Of a stretch of DNA of 51,881 nt, positions 1 to 10,907 are shown one piece after another. Under the pieces are notes generated by a model. That model did no database searches, had not been told where the DNA came from, and worked only from the letters and a program-made list of their open reading frames with translations. Source of the stretch: Glomus cerebriforme. Its lineage: Eukaryota; Glomeromycota; Glomeromycetes; Glomerales; Glomeraceae. A program made the translations under genes and the position numbers. How positions within the stretch are numbered: position 1 is the stretch's first letter; the number at the start of each line of letters is the position of its first letter. The stretch lies in assembly GCA_003550305.1 (NCBI GenBank), contig QKYT01000329.1, positions 41,950-93,830 of the forward strand, given 5' to 3'.

Positions 1-500
1 GATAAGATTAGCTGTAAAATATATATAAATTAGAATAAAATATAAATGAAAATAAGGTAAATTAATGTATATTTACTTATACTCATTGGCGCTTCTGCAT
101 GAATAACTACATGTATATTACTTGAATTAATTCCCATTCCAAATGCAGATGTTGCAACCATTATTTGTGTATGATTAGATTTNCAAGAATTNATTGTAGT
201 TTCTCTTTCATCATCACGCAAACCACNATNAAAATAACCTATTGAAATGCCATTTAAACTTTCCTGTAATTTATTATACAAGCGCTCACAGCTGGAATGC
301 GTTGCATAATATATAATAGTTTGACCAAGTAAATTCATGTTTATTATATTTATTATATTAGAAATATATTGATTATGAATCTTTTTTCGTTCTTGTATAT
401 TAAAAATTATTTTTGATCTATGGCTTATTGAATCACGAATTAAAGTAAGGTTCTTTTTTTCAATAGTTGTTGTAGTGGATTCTTGAAGATTTGCATTTCC
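1..500 (-). pseudogene. RecQ-like DNA helicase, C-terminal RecA-like domain, partial
   Basis: A RecQ-family ATP-dependent DNA helicase unwinds DNA 3' to 5'. Here only the second RecA-like lobe is seen. The frame is open from about 500 downward and carries a strand/helix pair (QTIIYYATHSSCERLYNKL), then the motif IV-V region (GLRDDERET, ATSAFGMGIN, VVIHAEAP). A 71-bp intron fits at 12-82 (donor GTATAAGT, acceptor TTTACAG); splicing joins the ATG A of codon M to CTAATCTTATC and gives APMTNLI, as expected before the RecQ arginine-finger motif, which would lie beyond the window edge. The upstream ATP-binding lobe is absent: a TGA lies at 501-503 and unrelated decayed coding sequence follows. An acceptor AAAAAAAG at about 453-455 could start the exon instead. 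Four ambiguous bases (183, 192, 227, 230) lie inside it. Multi-copy RecQ-like genes are, to my knowledge, common in Rhizophagus. Whether this is a live 3' end or a broken copy is not decidable here. Confidence 0.75.
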
Positions 501-504
501 TCAG

Positions 505-1083
505 GAAATGATATATTGAGTTTATCTTGTACCTGTGTCTTAGTTTGACATACATCACAATGAAATTCAGTATTGCTTTTATTCTCAATAACATCAACAT
601 TTCATATTGATAGAGCGTCATATTAATATTTTCAAGAACATTTTCCAATTCTAAAATATATTTTTTTTCTGATTCAACATAATTTACTATTTAGTTTTCT
701 ACTTTCTTATAAACAGCTCTTTGTACTTTGAACTATATATTTGCATTTAATTCAGCTCTTAAGAACTTAGTAAAATAACTGATCCAATCTCTATAATCAC
801 ATAAAACTTTCTGGTTTTTTAATTTGTTTAGTAATACTTCTGCAAGAATAAAGAGATCTTTACCGATAGCTTTCTGATTTTCCATTATATTATTAATTAA
901 ATGTTTGCTATTTTCTTTTAAACTTCTCAAGTTAGTTGTATATTCAATAATGTTATAGTTATGAAGGTTGTTCTTATAGTCTTTCATAAGACTTTTATTC
1001 TCATCACATCTACTTTCAAAATAAATGATGAGGCTAAAGTTTCTAAGTTTCAAATTATTTAACTTCAACCTTTTAATTTTCAT
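505..1083 (-). pseudogene. Decayed coding block of unknown family upstream of the RecQ fragment
   Basis: Reading down the minus strand from 1083, one frame is open for 116 codons (it ends in RAELNANI). It then continues past two in-frame stops (about 733 and 694) as FKVQRAVYKKVEN and YVESEKKYILELENVLENI. Near 610 it shifts frame to a stretch with a two-cysteine motif (FHCDVCQTKTQVQDKL, then NISFPEEMQIFKNPLQQ) that ends at a TAA near 438, overlapping the RecQ frame. The protein is Lys/Glu/Asn-rich with coiled-coil character and a CxxC-like pair near the end. I do not recognise the family. Two stops and at least one frameshift argue for a pseudogene, though sequencing error in this poly-A-rich DNA is possible. 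It replaces the position where the helicase ATP-binding lobe would be expected. Confidence 0.45.
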
Positions 1084-1760
1084 ATTAGAATAATGAAAGT
1101 GAATATTATGTTAGGGATTGTTAATAGAAATACATGTCAAAAAACCAGATACTTTACTCAGTGTATATGAATGAATAAAAGAAATATTTTATTTATTTTT
1201 TTTTTATAAAAACTTTAAAAAGTAAATAAAAAGTAAAAATATTTGTTTTTAATATTAGTAATTATAATTATTAATTAATATATATACTAAAACATACATT
1301 ATGACTGAGTTTTAATAATAATATACTTTTTGATATGAATTTATCAGCTAAGTGGTTAAGGATGTTATCAATGTTATCTTGGGATGGTAAATGGATTAAT
1401 AAATCAAATATATGTATAGTATCTATGTAATTTACTATTAATAAATTTTTATTATAATCATTATATTAATAGTTAAACTATATTAAAGTTAATTTTATAG
1501 TAAATTTTCTATTAAAATTGATGAATCTTTATACTTTTATAACTTTGAATCCTTTTTATAACTTTTATTCAAAATTCTGCAAAGATATTTTAAATAACTG
1601 CCTTTTTCATATATTAAAAAGTTTTTTTTAAAAAAAAGAAACACAAATATTATAAAATAAAGTTTAAAGTATTAGTTTTATAGAAAAAATTTTTTACAGT
1701 ATTTTTTTAGAACTATGTTTTGATACCATTTTTTAATTTTTTTTTTTAATTTAATGGAAA
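1084..1760. other. AT-rich gene-free stretch
   Basis: Very AT-rich, with runs of T and A. I see no ORF or repeat with recognisable identity. Confidence 0.5.
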
Positions 1761-1941
1761 ATGCCACCAGTTTTAAGAAAAGCCCATATATTAAAAAAAG
1801 CATTAAAATATGAACTCAAAATTGGAAGCAAAGAAAAATAATGCAAAGAGAAAAATTAATAAAATTGTAGGTAGAACAGATAAATTGATACTTGACAATA
1901 CTTTGGAATTAATAATAAGATCAAACATGACAAATAAATAG
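1761..1941 (+). pseudogene. Short decayed N-terminal coding remnant
   Basis: An ATG at 1761 opens a basic peptide (MPPVLRKAHILKKALKYELK) that stops after 26 codons. A one-frame shift near 1835 restores a coding-like continuation (NNAKRKINKIVGRTDKLI, then NTLELIIRSNMTNK) to a TAG at 1939-1941. Lys/Arg-rich starts of this kind are seen on transposase and DNA-binding ORFs, but I cannot name a family. It lies just before the 186-bp inverted-repeat element. Low confidence, because short open stretches occur by chance in this DNA. Confidence 0.25.
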
Positions 1942-2038
1942 TGTACTTTTTATATAGCAATTAATTAACTATCAGAAGTTAAAGTCAAACTAGTCCAACA
2001 TCTTTTAAACAATATGTATTATCCAAAAGGTTTTCAAA

Positions 2039-2224
2039 GGGTCACATTCATTTCACCAACAGACGTTTTACTGACAATCATTTTACTGACAATACTGGAC
2101 GTGACAGTTAAACATTTAACCTGTATTATAATATAACTCTAGTCAATATAATTATATGTTACATCCCATGTTATCGGTAAAATGATTGTTGGTAAAACAT
2201 CTGTCAATGAAATGATCCAGACTC
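2039..2224. mobile_element. 186-bp MITE with ~48-bp terminal inverted repeats
   Basis: The left end (GGGTCACATTCATTTCACC, then AACAGACGTTTTACTGACAA) is the imperfect reverse complement of the right end (ATTGTTGGTAAAACATCTG, then TCAATGAAATGATCCAGACTC). No coding capacity. The left 125 bp or so are also homologous, in inverted orientation, to the right end of the 2454-4443 element, so both belong to one family. I could not define a target-site duplication with confidence, so the superfamily stays open. Confidence 0.7.
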
Positions 2225-2993
2225 CTGTAAATGGTGTATTGTTAATCCTATTGATTGTATTTTATGAATTAGTTGCTTATTTTAATAATCTAATTTTTAA
2301 ATTTTTTGATGTAAATCTTCATTAGTTTTTTTAATTGATGTAAATTTTTATTAGTTTCTTTTAATAATTTGGCTGATTTATAAAAAGAATTTTTAATAAA
2401 TAGTAATGCTTTATCTTGTAAATATAGTGATAATATTTGTCCTTTTTGAAAATGGGTCTAGATCATTTCACCAACAGACATTTCACCAACAATTATTTTA
2501 CCAACAATATGAGTATGATATACTAGGGAACGGTGAACCGTTGTTAAGTCTGGAGCTAGTTCACATGCCAAAATATTTGTTTACATAATTTTAAGATAAT
2601 TATCAGTGATTCATTTTTAATAATAAAAAGCATTTTATAGTAATTAAAAATGGAGAAAGGTGAGCGTGATGAGACGTAATACTAAACCTAATCACCTGAT
2701 CCTAATCCTAACTCTAATCCTATTATCTTTTTTAAAAAATTTTCAAGTTGGTGGATTAGTTTTTTTTTTCCTTTTTAAGTAGGTTTCTTTTCTTTTTTAT
2801 TTTCCCTTTTTTCTTCTAAAATAATAAGAAAAAAAAATAAAACAAATATTATTTATAGTTTTATAAATTATAAATAAAAAAAACAAAAATCAATTCGTTA
2901 ACATACATCGGGTTCCAGGTTCAGTTTCACAGGTGAGTCTTTCCTTTTTTTTTGTTCTCCATTTTATTTTTCCATTTCATTCTAACTTCTTTT

Positions 2994-3640
2994 TTTAGAT
3001 GTCGGCAGCATCTCTTCTTTTTGGTGGCCTTGGATTTCTTATTTATCTTTTTCTTTAGATGTTGGTGACGTCTCTTCATTTTGGTGGCCTTGGATCTCTC
3101 ATTTATTTTTCTTTAGATGTCAGCGACGTCTCTTCATTTTGGTGGTGATGGATCTCATTTATCTTTTTTTTTAGATTTCAGCAGTGTCTCTTCGTTTGGT
3201 GGCCTTAGATCTCTCATTTATTTTTTTCTTTAGATATCAGTGGCATTTTTTCGTTTTGGTGACCTTGGATTTCTTATTTATCTTTTTCTTTGGATGTCAG
3301 CGACGTCTCTTCATTTTGGTGGCCTTGGACTTCATTTATCTTTTTTTTAGATTTCAGCGATGTCTTTTCGTTTGGTGGTCTTGGACCTCATTTATCTTTT
3401 TTTTTAGATTTTAACGATGTCTCTTTGTTTAGTGGCCTTGAACCTTATTTATCTTTTTTCTTTAGATCTCGGCAGCATCTCTTTGTTTTGATGGCCTTAG
3501 ATTTCTCATTTATCTTTTTCTTTAGATCTCAGCATCACCTTTTTGTTCGGTGGCCTTGGATATCTCATTTATCTTTTTTCTTTAGATCTTGGCGGCATCT
3601 CTTCATTTCAGTTCTACAGATGAGTCATATATATTTTGGG
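2994..3640. repeat. Minisatellite, about 11 units of 57-60 bp
   Basis: Units begin TTTAGATNTCNGCNNCNTCT and continue with CTTCATTTTGGTGGCCTTGG and a T-rich tail ending ATTTATCTTTTT. Starts are near 2994, 3053, 3112, 3171, 3229, 3289, 3347, 3404, 3461, 3521 and 3581. Divergence is mostly substitutions. The block is bordered by two similar words, CAGTTTCACAGGTGAGTC at about 2920 and CAGTTCTACAGATGAGTC at about 3608, which suggests that it grew from a duplicated segment. Confidence 0.85.
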
Positions 3641-3975
3641 ATTTAATTCTTTTTTTTCAATTTTTTCTTCATTAATTTCTTCTAACTTCTTTTTTTTCTT
3701 CTTTTTCTGTTTTGTTCTTTTGTTCTTTTCTTTCTGTTCTTCTTTTTCATTTTGTTCTTCCTTTTGTTCTTTCTTTTACTTTTATTCTTCTTTCTTTGTT
3801 CTTTCTTTTTTCTTTTGTTCTTTTTCTTTTGTTCTTTCTTTTTCCTTTTGTTCTTCTTCCTTTATTCTTTCTTTTTCCTTTCATTCTTCTTCCTTTGTTC
3901 TTTCTTTTTTCTTTCATTCTTTTTCTCTTTGTTCATTCTTTTTATTTTTCTTTTTTCGTTCTTATTTTTCTTTTA
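3641..3975. repeat. Polypyrimidine tract
   Basis: Almost pure T and C with scattered G, made of variants of TTTGTTCTTTCTTTTTCC. Poly-Phe/Leu/Ser reading frames across it are compositional artefacts. Confidence 0.85.
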
Positions 3976-4130
3976 AATAAAAAAAATTAAAAAATAAATA
4001 ATAAAAAAATTAAAAAAAAATAAATAATAAAAAAAATTAAAAAAAAATAAATAATAAAAAAAATCAAAAAAAAATAAATAATAAAAAAAATCAAAAAAAA
4101 ATAAATAATAAAAAAAATTAAAAAAAAAAT
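3976..4130. repeat. ~29-bp A/T tandem repeat, about five units
   Basis: Repeats of TTAAAAAAAAATAAATAAT followed by an A-run; two units carry TC in place of TT. It directly follows the polypyrimidine tract. Confidence 0.8.
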
Positions 4131-4739
4131 ATAACTGTTGCACATGTTACATGATGCAGTCATATAATCATAAATAGATTTTTAATAGTGAAGAGTTACC
4201 ATTTTGGAGTTATGCATCAACAAGAACCAATAAAAATAATCGACTCAAGTAACAAGCAGGGAAAATTCAGACATCTTGAGTCAATATGCATAGAATTATA
4301 TAGTCCTTTGCTACACTCCGGACTAATAATTATATTGGCTAGAGTTATGTTATAATGTGGGCTGAGTATTTAACTGTCACGCCTAGTATTGTTGGTGAAA
4401 TAATTGTTGGTGAAATGTCTGTTGGTAAAATGAATGTGATCCCATTTACAGGACAAAAAAATGCATTATATTTTTAAATTCTTCTGATGCATTTAAAAAG
4501 CATATTAAAATATTATTTAAAAAAAATAAGCAATATTATACAGTAGATACAGTTCTCCAGCTTGCAAGAATACTAGTTTCAAAAAATTTATCAAAAAATA
4601 ATATGTATCAGGGTGATTCAAGGTCACCACATCTTGTATTTATTTTTTTGCATGTATTAATAAAAAATTTTCTTGGCATTTTTTTCCAGTGATCGGTATG
4701 TATAATTGTTCACATCTGACATATAATGCGCAGTAAGTA

Positions 4740-4965
4740 TACATTTAGACTTCTATATAGTCACCTCCTATATAATCACAACTCTTTATAAGTATCTGAT
4801 TTTGAAAAACAGTTTTAAATCATATCAAATTACCCCTATACAATCACAAATCAATTATAGTCACTATCACCTCATAATCTTAAACGTATATATTATTTTT
4901 ATTAATAAATAAACCTCTACATAATCACCATAATTTTAGTTATAAAATAATTTTAGCCAAAATTA
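4740..4965. repeat. Possible outer element end with CTCTATATAATCACC-like words
   Basis: Repeats of the theme CACCTCCTATATAATCAC occur at about 4760, 4825, 4870 and 4915. Weakly inverted counterparts lie at 7800-7900 beyond the other MULE end (GTAACTATATGAAGATC, and similar). This would fit an older element into which the MULE inserted. The pairing is loose and I am not sure of it. Confidence 0.3.
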
Positions 4966-5038
4966 CTACATCACGTGATTAAAATTCCTTTTTAACACAT
5001 GGCAAAAATTTTTTTATTGAACAGATATCACCAAAAAT

Positions 5039-7747
5039 GGGAATGTCTAAAGCTGTGTTTGATCACGTAATTTATCGACTAGTAAAGCAGAATTTGAATA
5101 TGTTATGCAAGTAAAAATAGTGTTACTTTTTTAAAAATAGTGTTATAAAAGTTAAACTTTAAAATAGTGGTTCTAACGAAAATAAAAATTTTTTTTTTAA
5201 TGTTATTTTTTTAATTTCAAATATTTCTTTTAATAAAAACTTTTTTTTTTAATGTAACAAATAAATATATTGAATTTTTAATTGTTTTAATAATTTTTTT
5301 TGTATCATAAATAATAATAAAAATAATAAAATTTTTTGATACTATTAAAATAATAAAAATATGTTTATTTGAAATAAAAGAACTTAGATACCTTTATGAT
5401 AGTTTAAAATAAGTTCTAAATGATCTTTCAATTCTTTAATAAACATACCAGTTTGTTCTGCATTACCTTTTTCTTCGACTCTCCAATATGTATCATGCAT
5501 TCTTTCCATTAACTCACTTACGGATTGTCGTCTATTTACTATTGCATTCTTAGCTTCAGTTAATCTTGACACTGGCACATTTAAATCTAATTCATGATGC
5601 ATATATACATTAAACCCACTCTTATCAAATATTCGCTGAAATCAATCCCATGTATCAGGTACCAATAGTTTTGTATCCCATACAAACTTTCATGAAAAAT
5701 ATAATGACAAAAAAACAAGTACTGATGAAAAAATACATAATCGCAGTTTAAAGACATAAGTTCTAGTACTGGTTTTCCATTTTTTTATTCATGCATCAAC
5801 AGCGCAATATTCGTTAATGAGCATTTGTTGAACAGGGAAGGGAATTTATGGATTTCAGTGAGAATCTCATCATTAATACTAATGAAAGAGATCTTTTTAA
5901 TGTGAAATTCATAAGCGACATGTTCTGAATCAGTCTGTCTTTTTTCATCAAGTGCAACTATATTATAGCATGCACTTGATCAAAAGTTTTAATTAGAATT
6001 GAAAGTATTTGAGTTAAAGATGCAAAGACAATTACTGATTAATCCATATTTTGGAGAGGTTATTCTCTTTAACTCATTGTGATATAACTCTAAGGCATTT
6101 GTTGAGGACACTTGTAAAAGTAAGGGAGAGTACTGTCATACCCAAAGTACCTATTAGTGTGTGTTTTTTACATAATTTCTTAAAATATATTTCTTGATCA
6201 TTAGATTTGCATATTCGTTAACTGCTTTTTAAATAAGGCTTTCACATCTGATTCTCATCCTTTTGTGCATGACAAGAAGCATTTTTTGTCGTATCTTTTT
6301 CTCATAAATTTTACTCATCTAGGTACACATGACATGCATCATGCAAAAAAGAATATCACACTTTTGTTCACCATTCTTAAGATCTGAAAAAGCTATTTTA
6401 ATAGCATTAGATTTTATATTACTTTAGTCAATGATGAGCAAATTATCTAATTGTTTTCAAACCCTTTGCAATAGTTTTGCTGTCTTCATTACTTACAAAA
6501 AAATGGGTCCTAATGTCCCAACATCCATAAGAATTGCGAATATATAAGGTGAATAAGCAACAATCATATCTATTTATCTTGTATGTAGAATCTATAAGGG
6601 TTAGTCAGCCATGTTATTCAAGGTTTTTGAGATGATTTGAATGTATAAAAACAAAACTGAAAGTAGACAGGTCAGGAATTTCATAACGTTCAATCAAGTA
6701 TCCTTTATTTTTCAAGAAAAAAATGGCCTCTCGAATATCTAATTCTCTTCTGGAATTATCAACAAGATATGTATCAAGAGGTTCACGTATCTTATACTTT
6801 ATATTCGTAACTTCCTTCTGTCTCAACTCCTTTACACATTCATTTAAATCTAATTTTTCAGTTGCAATCTCCTTAACTGCACTAATGATCTCTGGTAGGT
6901 GATAGTTCTTTACAGCTTTTTGTATAACTAATTCACGAATAACTTTTGTGTATTTTAGTTTTTCATTATCTTCAATCGAGTGTAAATGATCAGGTGAGTC
7001 TTTAAATCATTCAATTTGTACTTTTTGTTCAGAAATATAACGTTAAACTTTAATTTTTGCAGAACATAAGATAGCAGGTTGAATTTTCATTACGTGACAT
7101 TTTTCATTTGGAATGCCTTCTTTTTAGGTATTTGACTTATTATGTTTTTTACAAATAAAAACTCTCCATAAGTCATCATTAACATTATTTTTATAGCTAA
7201 AGCCAGTCCATATATTTGATACAAGAGATTACCATTCTTTATCAAACTTCTCTATCAAAAGTTTAAGTGGTTTATTAACATTAAAGAGAAAGTTCCATTT
7301 TTATTTTTCAGATATAGGTATGTTTATTATATTAGAAGCAAAAGAAGTCATTTATAAAGTATTATTTTGAAGTGTTTAATACAAAACTTTAGTTTATTTT
7401 ATTGATTTTATTTTGTTTTTTTTTAGAATAAAAAATTTTTTGGAGCTTCTTAATAATCTTCAAAAAATTACATAAAAAAGAAAATAAAAAAAAAACAATA
7501 AAAAATATTATTTACTATATTATAAGAACACGTTTATATTTATTGTTAATTTATTAAAAATGACAACATTCGCAGTTCACTATTTTTAAAAAAAATTTTT
7601 TTTAAAAAATGGAATACTATTTTAAAGTTTAACTTTTGTAACACTATTTTTAAAAAAGCAACCCTATTTTTACTTGCATAACATATCTGAATTCTGATTT
7701 ACCAGGTCGATAAATCACATGATTGAACACAGCTTTAGACACCTCCC
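5039..7747 (-). mobile_element. MULE-type DNA transposon with long terminal inverted repeats (defective)
   Basis: The left end (5039-5172, starting GGGAATGTCTAAAGCTGTGT) is the reverse complement of the right end (7612-7747). The shared inner words include TATGTTATGCAAGTAAAAAT and AAAGTTAAACTTTAAAATAG. The arms are about 135 bp with scattered mismatches. Between them lies one degenerate MULE transposase on the minus strand. The element is flanked by a short direct repeat AAAAAT on both sides; Mutator-like elements usually make longer duplications, so the exact ends may be off by a few bases. Confidence 0.8.
5384..7350 (-). pseudogene. MULE transposase (DDE plus SWIM zinc finger), pseudogene
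   Basis: MULE transposases cut and paste Mutator-like elements through an RNase H-fold DDE core. The minus strand from about 7350 can be followed through many stops and frameshifts. The N-terminal part is a FAR1/MULE-like helical region (IEDNEKLKYTKVIRELV; REAIFFLKNKGYLIERYEI). The core shows LTLIDSTYKINRYDCCLFTL and GCWDIRTHFFVSNEDSKT, where the D of LTLID and of GCWD are expected positions, then FSDLKNGEQKCDILFC with MMHVM. Next comes an ALDEKRQTDSE-like region. A degraded Cys/His pattern (LNCDYVFF...FFCHYIFH) fits the SWIM finger. The C-terminus is the clean ORF 5384-5602 (SVSELMERMHDTYWRVEEKG). At least ten stops or frameshifts make it dead. It sits inside its own inverted repeats. Confidence 0.8.
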
Positions 7748-8600
7748 AAAAATAGAAATATCCGAATTATAATTTACTAATTTCAGCTAAAATTAAGAAA
7801 TTTTTTAATTTCAATACCTTTATATAAGCACACTTCTATACAATTATCAATTTTGAGGGAACTAATTAGGTAACTATATGAAGATCTGATTGTACTTCTC
7901 TTGATTTAACTACGTCCTGTACTATCTTCGTAATAATGGCTAGAAGGATAACACAAAGTACTATAGTATGACATATAGTCAAATTCTTTTTTTGTGATTG
8001 AGGATTAAATGCACTTCAGATTCAAGATTTCAAATTCTGTATGATATATCTATTAAGTAAGAACTTAAGACAGTTAAAGCCAAAACTTATTGTTGTACAC
8101 TCATTTTTAAAAAGAAGTAAAAAGAAGGAAGTTATACTCTATTTTATTTCAGAAATAACAGCATATAATGTACATTAGATTCAGAAAAGTATTTGAGACT
8201 GATTGCATCTATGATAGTATTTTACAATATCCTATGACATGTTGGACCTATTCCATTTACGTAAACCTCCTTCGGTCGATGTTTGAAGAAAAATTGAGCA
8301 AAGTTCTTGTTAGGGTAGCCTAATAACTTGAATTTGATATTTGCCTCCAGTATATTGAACTAATGTTTCCTATGATGCGTTAGAATTATTCACTTCATGT
8401 AGACTTCTTTCAATTAATGCTTGGAGAGAGAGTGAGTAAGTCTTCGTTAGAATAGCCTAATGACTTGATCTTGATACCCTCCTTTCCAGAAATACACTTA
8501 GTCAATACCTGTATTTTTAATACTTAAAATTTTTCCAAATAATTGATATTAATAATGTTTTTTACATTTCTTTCTTAAGAATAGACATTTCAAGTTCGAT
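7748..8600. other. Gene-free stretch between MULE and next remnant
   Basis: A tandem-like duplication is suggested around 8265-8480, where similar phrases (AAAGTTCTTGTTAGGGTAGC; AAGTCTTCGTTAGAATAGC; TAACTTGAATTTGATAT / TGACTTGATCTTGATAC) occur about 160 bp apart. No coding sequence is supported. Confidence 0.35.
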
Positions 8601-8624
8601 TAACACTTATTTATAAGAAACAGA

Positions 8625-10754
8625 CTACTAAAAATGGTCCATTATTGATTGTCTTGATTATCTATCAAAACAATATATATGGATCACTTCTCAATATCAT
8701 GAAGAAATCAAGGATAGATGTAAAAATCAGTGTTTATTAATAAAAAATAACAAGTTAGTTGGCAAAAGAGTTTGAAATAAAGTGGAAGGTCTTTTTAAAA
8801 ATATAGAAAAACAATTTGGATACAAAGAGGTTATAATTTTTTTTAACAAAATGGATGAAAAGGTAAAAATGTTAGTTTGATATTATTTGGTATTTTGGTC
8901 TATATACAGAAACTAACTAATTTATAGGCCAATAAATTTATATTTAATACTAAAACTGATCTGTTTGGATTAGAGGTTGCTGTTTCAATAATTGATAACA
9001 AATTTGCCAATCTCCGATCAGAAATATTCACAACATCAGTAATACAATCAAGTTCATTTTACATTATGTGTCAAATTGTATATTTAATCTTTTCTTGGAA
9101 TTAATAGCTTTGAAATGAAAGTCTTTCTACTCACCCGAAAACAGAAGAAAGAAAGTTGCAGTTGTAGATAATTTTTTTGTATTGAATAAAAATCGTCTAG
9201 TGATGAAAAGGATTATGAAGTAACTGACGAAAATTTTTCTGATCCATCTACATAAGATCCAGTAATGATAAAGCACCCATAATAAACATTTCCATGTATC
9301 CTTAAATCTAGTGAGTACTTCACTAATATATGGAATAAGTATTTGCATGAGATTGACCATTCATGAAGTATGGAGTATGATTGCATAGTAAAAACTTTTC
9401 ATAATAATGTACTTAAATCTCTTTATTTGAAATTAAACTGGAAATAAATCTGAAGTAATCAGCTACATCTTGTCAAAGAAGGTTTATTGGAGAGACTTAA
9501 ACCTATTTTACAAAAGACCAAAAATAATAAGCAGTCTTTGCTGCAGAAGTTTATGCAAGTGTAGGTATCTATGGGTAAAGGAAAAGTTATCCCGTTTGAA
9601 CAGTAAACTTTCAATGAGACCCTGAAAAAAATAACTAAATGTGAAATTATGAACTCAAAGTCAAACTTGCTACAGTAAGTATGATGCAGCCTTAAACTAT
9701 TAGTATACCAACTTTTTCATTATCTATCAAACAAACTGAAGATACTGGATTGGAACAAGCCCATTATAGCAATTTTTCAAGAATTGACATCAACAAAAAC
9801 ACTAATGGCAATCAGTTAAACCTACCGATCACAATATATGATGATCATCACAATCTACTATCACAAGAGTGATCACTTCAGAAAACTGATAACATGAAGA
9901 TAGAAAAAGAAATCTCTATATCAGTTATTTCATCACCTGAAAAATCTTTACAAAATAATTCAAAATCCAACAAGAAAGCAGAATCATTTGTGTCCTCAAA
10001 GCTGGTAAAAAAGCTAAGAAGAAGTGACCTTCTTATATTATTATAGGATTCATGATACTGCCTAAATTAAAAAATAATATACGTGATATAATATTATACA
10101 ACATACCAAGCAAATGAAATGCTGAAAAAATAATAGAAGAAATCAACAAACATCTAGATTCTCTTATGAAAGCCACTCTATCGAAACAAGGCAAATACAC
10201 CTGTGTAAGAATCATAATAGTATTGCAAACTTCAGTACTCAATGTATTTGAAGAAGGTAAATGGCAAATATTATTAAGCAATACTTTGATCAGATAGTTT
10301 CTGGCAGATTGGTCTTTGGTCTTTGGAATAATGCAAATAAAGAACAATCTTCCAAACCATACTTACTGACTTTGACGAAGGTTTTGAAAAACACCTTATT
10401 TTTCAGAATACAGAATTTATGAAACAACATAGTCTTATCACAATTAAACTGGTGAAAGATGCTAAAGAAAAACAGAAATTAATAAGATTTTTCAAATCTC
10501 AAATGATCTTACTTGAGCCTGCTAAGGTAAATTCAAGATTTATAAACTTATCATCAAATAGAAGATAAATGTAATAGCTAGGAAAGAAAAAGTCTAACAC
10601 TTCATACCTATTAGTAAGTACTTCCTCTTTGAAAAAAAATGAAGATTCTAAAAAGTTTTCTTCTAAATCATCTGCATCTGGCAAGAAAAATGATAAATAT
10701 ACTACATATGATCTGAGATATCATAGTTTCGAAACTATTATATTCATATTATAA
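8625..10754 (+). pseudogene. Decayed multi-copy-family ORF, possibly LINE ORF1-like
   Basis: Plus-strand coding sequence can be followed in fragments. 8640-8862 gives YLSKQYIWITSQYHEEIKD and, after a TGA where W would fit, NKVEGLFKNIEKQFGYKEV. A clear 65-bp intron follows (8863-8927, GTAAAA...CTAAC...TTATAG). Splicing gives MDEKANKFIFNTKTDLFG and SIIDNKFANLRSEIFTTS. Further fragments are SSSDEKDYEVTDENFSDPS, WNKYLHEIDHS, EGLLERLKPILQK, MGKGKVIPFEQ, ISVISSPEKSLQNNSKSNKK, then IRDIILYNIPSK and AEKIIEEINKHLDSLMK with SKQGKYTCVRI. The tail is EDSKKFSSKSSASGKKND, Ser/Lys-rich. Stops are frequent. The RRM-like stretch and basic tail remind me of nucleic-acid-binding ORF1 proteins of fungal non-LTR elements. 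That is from memory and unverified; no reverse transcriptase is present nearby. Confidence 0.45.
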
Positions 10755-10907
10755 CAATCAAAATTTTGAAATTTTCAATAAAAACTGATTTTACAAATTT
10801 TTTTTAATGTGACTTTAAAAATAACTGTTACATGTATTTTTCCTTACTTGCTTTGTTCTAAGTTTTATGATATAAAAAAAAACTGCAGTATCATAAATGA
10901 AATAAAC

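Larger units (their letters stand above)
2454..4443. mobile_element. 1,990-bp non-autonomous element flanked by related inverted repeats
   Basis: The left arm (2454-2508: GGGTCTAGATCATTTCACC, then AACAGACATTTCACCAACAA) pairs with the right arm (4388-4443, reverse complement GGGATCACATTCATTTTACC). Inside the right arm, similarity to the 186-bp MITE continues to about 4317. The interior has no transposase. It holds an 11-unit ~58-bp minisatellite, a pyrimidine tract and a ~29-bp A/T tandem repeat. Either it is one large non-autonomous copy that captured or grew satellites, or two MITE copies happen to bracket a satellite block. The only ORFs inside are poly-Phe/Leu artefacts of the repeats. Confidence 0.5.

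Noticed and set aside
3184..3990. Several overlapping Phe/Leu-rich ORFs on the plus strand
   Set aside because: They are translations of the 58-bp minisatellite and the polypyrimidine tract.
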